A program made the translations under genes and the position numbers. A DNA stretch of 64,000 bases, from NCBI RefSeq assembly GCF_021531715.1, contig NZ_JAFBIT010000001.1:372001-436000 (forward strand). The letters are read 5' to 3'. Within the stretch, counting starts at the first letter, position 1, and each line of letters begins with the position of its first letter. Positions 58,606 through 64,000 of this stretch are shown in pieces. The DNA is from Anaeromassilibacillus senegalensis (GTDB lineage Bacteria > Bacillota > Clostridia > Oscillospirales > Acutalibacteraceae). The notes under the pieces were generated by a model. The model searched no databases and was not told the origin of the DNA. It was given only the letters and a program-made list of their open reading frames with translations.

Positions 58606-60582
58606 ATGAAAAAGCGGCGTATCTGGGCAACCTCGCCGGTGTATTATCTCATGGCGGGCTTCATGCTGATTATGGCATGTCTGAGCTTCAAGCAGAATAA
58701 GATCCTGTTTGCGGTGGAGTTCACGGTGTCCGTTCTGGCGGTTGCGGCGGTCGTTGTCACCGACCTCCATTACAGGGTGCATGTCTATACCGCGATCCGC
58801 GCCGCGCGCCGTGTGCTCTCCGCTGAGGATCAGCGCGATTTTGACCAATTTGCGCTGCCGGTGGCGGTGCTTGGTAATCTGGGCGATATCGTCTGGACGA
58901 ATGCGCGCTTTCGCGATCTGTTCTCGGAGGATGAGGACAGCCGCGGCGACAACATTGCGGCGTATATCTATCCGAAGACGCTGCGCCAGATCCTTTCCGA
59001 AAGCGGCACTGCCGTGTCATACGGCGATAAGGAATTCACCGCTTACGGTCTGCGCACGGGCAGCGGCAGCGTTGTCTACTTTGTGGATGACACGTACTAC
59101 AAGCAGATTCATCGGGAATACCGTGAAAAGCGCACGGTGATCGCGTTGATCTCGTTCGATAACCGCGAGGAGCTCACGCGTGATTCCTCCGGTGGTGAGG
59201 ATTCCCGCATTACCTCCGAGGTGGAGGCGGTGCTCCGGAGCTGGGCGACCGATACGATGGGCGGTTTCCTGCGCAGGCTCACAAACGGGCGCTATATGCT
59301 GATTACCGATGATCTGCATATCGAAGAGGCCAAGACGAAGCGTTTTGCCGTGCTTGACCGCGTCCGCGCGATCAAGGGCGAGAACAATCTGTCCGCGACG
59401 GTGTCCATCGGCATCGGCCGCGGCGCGGACACGGCCACGCAGAGCGAATGGCATGCGCGCCAGGCGCTTGATATGGCGCTCGGACGCGGCGGAGATCAGG
59501 TTGCCGTTCATTTGCGGGACGGTACATACGAGTTCTTCGGCGGCCTTTCCAAGGGCGTGGAAAAGCGCGATAAGGTGCGCACGCGCGTCATCGCAGCCAC
59601 ACTTTCCGACCATATCAAATCGAGCGACCGCGTGTTCATCATGGGCCATACGAATTCCGACCTCGACAGCGTCGGCGCTGCCGTCGGCATGTGGGCGGCG
59701 GTGACAAGGGGCCTGGAGTGCCGCGCGAGCATTGTGATCGACCGCAACCGCTCGCTTGCGACGAGTCTGCTCAACACATTCGAGCACCAGCCCGAATATG
59801 AAAACATGTTTATCACGCCGCAGGAAGCGCTCGACCAGTGCACGCAGCGTTCGCTGCTGATCGTGGTGGATACGCACTCCACCTCGTTCGTTGAGAGTCC
59901 CGATGTGCTCCGGGCGATTCCGCGCGTTGTCGTGATCGACCACCACCGCATGATGGTCACGCATATCCAGAATGCGATCATTTTCTACCACGAGCCGTAT
60001 GCGAGCTCTGCCTCCGAAATGGTCGGCGAGCTTGTGCAGTACATCAACGGTTCTGCGCTCAACAAGCGCGAGGCGACGGCGTTGCTGGCGGGCATCATGC
60101 TCGACACGAAAAACTTTGTGCTCAAAACCGGCGTGCGCACGTTTGAAGCCTCCGCGTACCTCAAGCGGCGCGGCGCGGATACAGTGGAGGTCAAGAAGAT
60201 GTTCGCGAACTCCCTCGATACGTACAAGGAGCGCTCTCAGCTTGTGGCGGGTGCGGAGGTGTACAAGAACTGCGCCATCGCCTGCTCCAACTGGGAATTC
60301 CCGAATGTGCGCATCGCGGCGGCGCAGGCGGCTGACGAGCTGCTCTCTATCCAGAATGTGCGCGCGTCGTTCGTCATTTTCCGCACGGGCAATGAGATCA
60401 GTATTTCCGCGCGGAGTCTCGGCGACGTGAACGTGCAGATCCTGCTGGAGGAATTCGGCGGCGGCGGTCACCTGAACATGGCGGGTGCGCAGATCAAAAA
60501 CAGCACGACGAGCGACGTGCGCAAGGCGCTGATCCGCGTGCTGGACAGCAAGCTCGCGCAGGCCTCGAAGCGCGAAAACTGA
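58606..60582 (+). CDS. gdpP: Cyclic-di-AMP phosphodiesterase GdpP (YybT)
   Basis: A 658-residue membrane enzyme degrading c-di-AMP. Two N-terminal helices (about 10-55), a PAS-like domain (~80-170, VLGNLGDIVWTNARFRDLF), a degenerate GGDEF domain (~180-300, lacking the GGDEF active site), a DHH domain with FIMGHTNSDLDSVGAAVG and VVVIDHHRM, and a DHHA1 domain ending in FGGGGHLNMAGAQ. This is the GdpP architecture. GTAAGGAGGG precedes the ATG. Followed by rplI and dnaB, an order conserved in Firmicutes. Confidence 0.96.
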   Translation: MKKRRIWATSPVYYLMAGFMLIMACLSFKQNKILFAVEFTVSVLAVAAVVVTDLHYRVHVYTAIRAARRVLSAEDQRDFDQFALPVAVLGNLGDIVWTNARFRDLFSEDEDSRGDNIAAYIYPKTLRQILSESGTAVSYGDKEFTAYGLRTGSGSVVYFVDDTYYKQIHREYREKRTVIALISFDNREELTRDSSGGEDSRITSEVEAVLRSWATDTMGGFLRRLTNGRYMLITDDLHIEEAKTKRFAVLDRVRAIKGENNLSATVSIGIGRGADTATQSEWHARQALDMALGRGGDQVAVHLRDGTYEFFGGLSKGVEKRDKVRTRVIAATLSDHIKSSDRVFIMGHTNSDLDSVGAAVGMWAAVTRGLECRASIVIDRNRSLATSLLNTFEHQPEYENMFITPQEALDQCTQRSLLIVVDTHSTSFVESPDVLRAIPRVVVIDHHRMMVTHIQNAIIFYHEPYASSASEMVGELVQYINGSALNKREATALLAGIMLDTKNFVLKTGVRTFEASAYLKRRGADTVEVKKMFANSLDTYKERSQLVAGAEVYKNCAIACSNWEFPNVRIAAAQAADELLSIQNVRASFVIFRTGNEISISARSLGDVNVQILLEEFGGGGHLNMAGAQIKNSTTSDVRKALIRVLDSKLAQASKREN

Positions 60583-60630
60583 GTTTAACCGGCCTTTTGA
60601 CAGGCTTATGAATAGAAAGGAAGATTCTTT

Positions 60631-61077
60631 ATGAAGGTTGTACTTTTGACAGATGTGAAGGGCGTCGGCAAGAAGGGCGAGCTGATCAACGCCTCCGACG
60701 GATACGCACGCAATTTCCTCCTGCCGCGAAAGCTCGCCAAGGAAGCGAATGCACAGGCAATGAACGAATTGAAAAACGCCGAGGCCTCCAAGGCCTATAA
60801 GATCAAGAGCGAGACCGAGGAGGCCCAGCGCGCTTCGGATGCGCTCTCGGGCAAAATCATCCGCATCACAGGGAAGGCCGGTCAGGGCGGCAGACTGTTC
60901 GGCTCTGTCACGGCGAAGGAGATCGCGCAGGAGATCAAAAAGCAGTTCGGCTTTGAGATCGACAAGCGCAAGATCAATCTCGACGGCGACATCAAGGCGT
61001 TCGGCACCTATCAGTTTGAGATCAAACTCTATGCAGGCATCACGGCGAAGCTTTCCGTGTCTGTGACGGAAGCGTGA
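60631..61077 (+). CDS. rplI: 50S ribosomal protein bL9
   Basis: A 148-residue ribosomal protein. [18 protein letters not shown] and [15 protein letters not shown]-type sequence ([18 protein letters not shown]) form the N-terminal RNA-binding domain, linked by a long helix ([20 protein letters not shown]) to the C-terminal domain ([19 protein letters not shown]). Length is normal. AGAAAGGAAG precedes the ATG. Confidence 0.97.
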   Translation: MKVVLLTDVKGVGKKGELINASDGYARNFLLPRKLAKEANAQAMNELKNAEASKAYKIKSETEEAQRASDALSGKIIRITGKAGQGGRLFGSVTAKEIAQEIKKQFGFEIDKRKINLDGDIKAFGTYQFEIKLYAGITAKLSVSVTEA

Positions 61078-61108
61078 TTCCCGGGTTCGGAGAAGGGAGA
61101 CAGTGCGC

Positions 61109-62488
61109 ATGGCGGACGGTAACTTTGAACTGAATACGGCGGCGGTGCCTGGCATGGTGCTGCCGTTCAGCGCGGAGGCGGAGCAGTCCGTCCTCGGCGC
61201 TGTTTTGCTGGAGCCGTCCTGCCTGTCTACGGTGGCGGAGCTGCTTCCGCGCGCCGATTATTTCTATCAGGTCAATAATCGCCTGATCTACGGCGTGATG
61301 CTCGAGATGTTCACGGCGGGCAAGCCGGTCGATCTTGTCACGCTGCTCGAGCGTCTGCGCGAGGAGGACAGCTTCGACGAGGGCACCGGCAAGGTGTACC
61401 TCATGCAGCTTGCTCAGCTTGTGCCGAGCATCTCGAATGTCGAGGAATACTGCACGATCGTGCGCGACAAGTACGATGTGCGCATGCTGATTCAGGCGGC
61501 GCGCGGCATTCTGGACGACGCCGTGGAGGGCGCGGGCGAGACGTCGCTGCTGCTCGATTCTGCAGAACAGCGCATCTTCGATATCCGCCGCGGCAAGAAC
61601 ATCAAGGGCCTGCAGCGGCTCAATGAGGTGCTGTTTGAGACCTTTGAGCGGCTCGATCGGCTGAATTCCCCCGATAAGGAGCTGTACCGCGGCATACCGA
61701 CTGGTATCCGCGAGCTCGATAACACGATCACCGGCCTCAACCGTTCCGACCTTGTCATCATCGGTGCGCGTCCCGGTATGGGTAAAACGAGCTTTGCGCT
61801 GAATATTGCGCGGCACGCGTCCGTCACCTGCTGTAAGCGTGTGGCCTTCTTCTCCCTTGAGATGTCGAAGGAGCAGCTTGCTTCCCGCGTGCTCTCCACG
61901 GAGGCGCTCGTCAGCGGTACCAAGCTGCGGACCGGTGAACTGACCGAAAACGACTGGACGCGGCTCGTGGAGGCGGGTGATATTCTCTCCAAGGCGGAGC
62001 TGTATCTCGACGATTCGCCGGGTATCACGGTGCCGGAGATGAAGGCGAAAATCCGCCGTCTGAAGGATGTCGACCTTGTGATCATCGACTATCTGCAGCT
62101 TATGAGCAGCGCGAAGCGCATCGACAACCGCGTGCAGGAAATCTCGGAAATTACGCGAAGCCTCAAAATCATGGCGAAGGAACTCAATATCCCGGTCGTG
62201 ACGCTGGCCCAGCTCGCGCGTGCGGGCGAAAAGCGGCAGGAGCACCGCCCGGTGCTTTCCGACCTCCGAGATTCCGGCTCCATCGAACAGGACGCGGACA
62301 TCGTGCTGTTCCTTTACCGCGACGCATACTATGCGAACGAGGCCGCATCGCCCGAGGAGGTCGATAAGAACAGCGCGGAGGTTATCATCGCGAAAAACCG
62401 TCACGGCGATCTGCGCTCGGTGCCGCTGCACTGGCAGGGTGAATTCATGCGCTTTACCTCACAGGAGGTCGTGCGTCGTGAAAGCTGA
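61109..62488 (+). CDS. dnaB: Replicative DNA helicase DnaB
   Basis: A 459-residue hexameric helicase. The N-terminal domain (VLPFSAEAEQSVLGAVLLEP) binds primase; the RecA-like C-terminal domain has Walker A GARPGMGKTSFALNIA, Walker B VDLVIIDYLQLM and the arginine-finger region RSLKIMAKELNIPVV; SDLRDSGSIEQDADIVLFLY is the family signature. There is no intein. I chose ATG 61109 behind GGGAGACAG; the in-frame GTG at 61103 is less likely. It overlaps tilS by 11 bp. Confidence 0.97.
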   Translation: MADGNFELNTAAVPGMVLPFSAEAEQSVLGAVLLEPSCLSTVAELLPRADYFYQVNNRLIYGVMLEMFTAGKPVDLVTLLERLREEDSFDEGTGKVYLMQLAQLVPSISNVEEYCTIVRDKYDVRMLIQAARGILDDAVEGAGETSLLLDSAEQRIFDIRRGKNIKGLQRLNEVLFETFERLDRLNSPDKELYRGIPTGIRELDNTITGLNRSDLVIIGARPGMGKTSFALNIARHASVTCCKRVAFFSLEMSKEQLASRVLSTEALVSGTKLRTGELTENDWTRLVEAGDILSKAELYLDDSPGITVPEMKAKIRRLKDVDLVIIDYLQLMSSAKRIDNRVQEISEITRSLKIMAKELNIPVVTLAQLARAGEKRQEHRPVLSDLRDSGSIEQDADIVLFLYRDAYYANEAASPEEVDKNSAEVIIAKNRHGDLRSVPLHWQGEFMRFTSQEVVRRES

Positions 62489-63812
62489 GGAAATTCTCGG
62501 CCGGGTGTGCTTTGATTTCCCGGAAACGGGGAAGATTATCATCGGGCTGTCCGGCGGCGCGGATTCCGTGCTGCTGACCTATCTGCTTTGGCGGAAATAC
62601 GGCGCGGCGCGGCTGCATGGCGTGCATGTGAACCATCAGATTCGCGGTGCGGAGGCGGACGCGGACGAAGCGTTTGCGGCGGCGTTCTGCGGGCGGCTGG
62701 ACATTCCGTTTACGGCTTTCCGGAAAAATGTGCCGCTTCTGGCGCAGGAAAGCGGCGAGGGACTGGAAGCCTGTGCGCGCCGCGTGCGGTATGACTGCTT
62801 TGAGAGTCTGGCATCTGCGCCGGACGACTGTATCGCGACGGCGCACAACGCGGATGATAACGCAGAGACGGTGCTCCTGAACCTCACGCGCGGCATGGGG
62901 CCGAACGGCGCCTCCGGAATCCCCGCGCGCCGCGGCAGAATCCGCAGGCCCATCCTGCATCTTTCCCGCGCGGAGGTGGAGTTCCTCTGTAAAACCTTCG
63001 GCCTTTCCTATGTGACGGATTCGACGAATTTGGAGACCGTCTATACGCGCAACCGTCTGCGGCACAGCGTGCTGCCGGAGCTAAAGGAAATCAATCCGCA
63101 GTTCACGGAGGCGGTTACGCGCTTTACGGAAAGCATGGCACTGCAGAATGATTTTCTGCGCGGCGAAGGCCGGCATCTTCTGGAAACGGCGAAATGCCCG
63201 CACGGCTATGCGCTTTCGGCGCTGCGGCAGGCGCATCGGGCGGTTTTGCGCGCGGCGCTGGAGTTTCTGCTCGCGCCGTTTGGCCGGCTGAGTTACGAAC
63301 ACCTGACGGCGGCGGAGCACTGTGTGCTCACCGGAGGGTCTGTGACGCTGCCCGGCGGCGTGCAGCTCAGCGCAAAACAGGATACGCTCACCGTGACATC
63401 CGCCGTACCGGAACCCTTCTGTGTTCCGGCAGCGGGCGAGAAAACGGTTCTTCCGGACGGCAGAACGCTGCTGATTTCCAGAAAGTTCATAAATTGCGGC
63501 TTAAAGGGCCGGAATGTTCATAATTTGTTGTTTAAAAACCTGCTGGACTGTGATAGAATGATGGAAAATCCGGTGATCCGGACACGCCGGGCGGGCGACC
63601 GCTTTACGCCCGCAGGACGCGGCGTGACGAAGCCGGTCAAAAAATTGCTCAATGAAATGCGGATCCCGGCTGCGTACCGCAGCAAAACGCTGCTGCTTGA
63701 AGTCGGCGGCCAGATCGCCTGGATCGAGGGCGTAGGCGCGGCGGAGGGCTTTGCCTTTCGTGCGGCGGAAGGCTGGGCGCTGGAGCTTTCGGTACAGCCG
63801 TCAGAATCTTGA
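62478..63812 (+). CDS. tilS: tRNA(Ile)-lysidine synthase
   Basis: A 444-residue PP-loop ATPase that converts C34 of the CAT-anticodon tRNA-Ile to lysidine. IIIGLSGGADSVLLTYLL is the PP loop, GVHVNHQIRGAEADADE and CIATAHNADDNAETVLLNL the catalytic N-domain motifs, and PVKKLLNEMRIPAAYRSKTL the C-terminal tRNA-binding domain. The start is GTG at 62478 inside dnaB, with AGGAGG about 10 bases upstream, so the genes are coupled. hpt follows, as in most Firmicutes. Confidence 0.95.
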   Translation: MKAEEILGRVCFDFPETGKIIIGLSGGADSVLLTYLLWRKYGAARLHGVHVNHQIRGAEADADEAFAAAFCGRLDIPFTAFRKNVPLLAQESGEGLEACARRVRYDCFESLASAPDDCIATAHNADDNAETVLLNLTRGMGPNGASGIPARRGRIRRPILHLSRAEVEFLCKTFGLSYVTDSTNLETVYTRNRLRHSVLPELKEINPQFTEAVTRFTESMALQNDFLRGEGRHLLETAKCPHGYALSALRQAHRAVLRAALEFLLAPFGRLSYEHLTAAEHCVLTGGSVTLPGGVQLSAKQDTLTVTSAVPEPFCVPAAGEKTVLPDGRTLLISRKFINCGLKGRNVHNLLFKNLLDCDRMMENPVIRTRRAGDRFTPAGRGVTKPVKKLLNEMRIPAAYRSKTLLLEVGGQIAWIEGVGAAEGFAFRAAEGWALELSVQPSES

Positions 63813-63832
63813 GGGTGAAAGGAACGAGGAAA

Positions 63833-64000
63833 ATGGCAAACACAATGTTAAACGATATTCAGGAGATTCTGTACAGTGAGGAGACCATCGCCGCGATGGT
63901 CAAGCGCGTGGGCCGCGAGATCTCGCGCGACTACGCCGATAAGAACCTGCTGCTCGTCAGCGTGCTGAAGGGATCCGTGGCATTTATGGCGGATCTGATG
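63833..64000 (+). CDS. hpt: Hypoxanthine phosphoribosyltransferase, N-terminal part (cut by window edge)
   Basis: Only the first 56 residues are visible: MLNDIQEILYSEETIAAMV and LLLVSVLKGSVAFMADLM are the opening of HPRT, the latter matching the conserved LKGSxxFxxDL loop. GAAAGGAACGAGG precedes the ATG. The tilS-hpt order is characteristic of Firmicutes, where ftsH usually comes next outside this window. It salvages hypoxanthine (and guanine) with PRPP. The PRPP-binding motif lies beyond the edge. Confidence 0.9.
   Translation, partial: MANTMLNDIQEILYSEETIAAMVKRVGREISRDYADKNLLLVSVLKGSVAFMADLM

Noticed and set aside
59017-61155. Minus-strand frame of 712 codons across gdpP and rplI
   Set aside because: Covers two genuine genes in antisense; composition is Arg/His-rich without motifs.
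1-64000. Insertion sequences, prophage, CRISPR arrays or defence islands
   Set aside because: No transposase, integrase, phage structural gene, cas gene or regularly spaced repeat was seen anywhere in the window.

Overview
The window looks like chromosomal DNA from an anaerobic, Gram-positive member of the class Clostridia (an Oscillospiraceae-like genome is my best guess). The signs are PolC-type DNA polymerase III, RNase J, a methionine T-box in front of metG, CIRCE-controlled hrcA-grpE-dnaK-dnaJ, a short HisG paired with HisZ, NfnAB electron-bifurcating transhydrogenase, GdpP, and two Feo iron-uptake loci with small Cys-rich partners. Coding DNA is mostly GC-rich, promoters are classical sigma-A type (often with an exact 17-bp spacer), and most genes have strong AGGAGG-like ribosome binding sites. 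I see no insertion sequence, prophage or CRISPR array.

Layout. 1-1.7 kb: the end of an MBL-fold hydrolase and a serine hydrolase. 1.8-5.8 kb: feoA-feoA-feoB plus a small membrane protein, then a glutaredoxin-like/Nudix pair. 5.8-9.2 kb (minus strand): metG with its T-box and an xre-surface protein operon. 9.5-13.8 kb: teichoic-acid-type genes (two glycerophosphotransferase family proteins, one fused to a GT2 domain and AT-rich, plus tagD). 13.9-18.8 kb: tspO, ybaK, a GDSL hydrolase, nfnAB and a lipoprotein. 19-29.7 kb: the conserved pyrH-frr-uppS-cdsA-dxr-rseP-ispG-polC cluster, covering translation recycling, lipid carrier and isoprenoid synthesis, membrane proteolysis and replication. 29.8-36.1 kb: a his operon hisZ-G-D-C-B-(AI fusion)-E lacking hisF and hisH. 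36-42.4 kb: a methyltransferase, a GNAT, asparaginase, an orphan BlaI regulator, rpsU, and yqeG-pepP-efp with an acidic zinc-ribbon protein. 42.5-44.6 kb: a sugar-phosphate transferase, a decayed rfbB and a CAT-anticodon tRNA. 44.7-47.3 kb: a second iron locus (FeoA-FeoB fusion plus a small partner). 47.3-53 kb: an orphan ABC-2 permease and the heat-shock operon. 53.2-56.1 kb: a DUF3048 lipoprotein and iscU/iscS. 56.5-64 kb: RNase J, then gdpP-rplI-dnaB-tilS-hpt, cut off by the window edge.

The most interesting signal is regulatory. Four copies of the palindrome TTAG-N6-CTAA lie at the two separated feo loci and nowhere else that I noticed, placed over or just after the promoters, as expected for a DtxR/IdeR-type iron repressor. 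Other points worth a second look are the HisA-HisI fusion, the acidic insert in the first FeoB, the tspO Shine-Dalgarno buried in a 14-bp hairpin, the rfbB remnant with two internal deletions, the orphan permease with a terminator-like hairpin over its 5' end, the palindrome inside the iscS promoter, and the long basic N-terminal extension and structured leader of RNase J. I found no obviously new multi-gene defence or mobile system.
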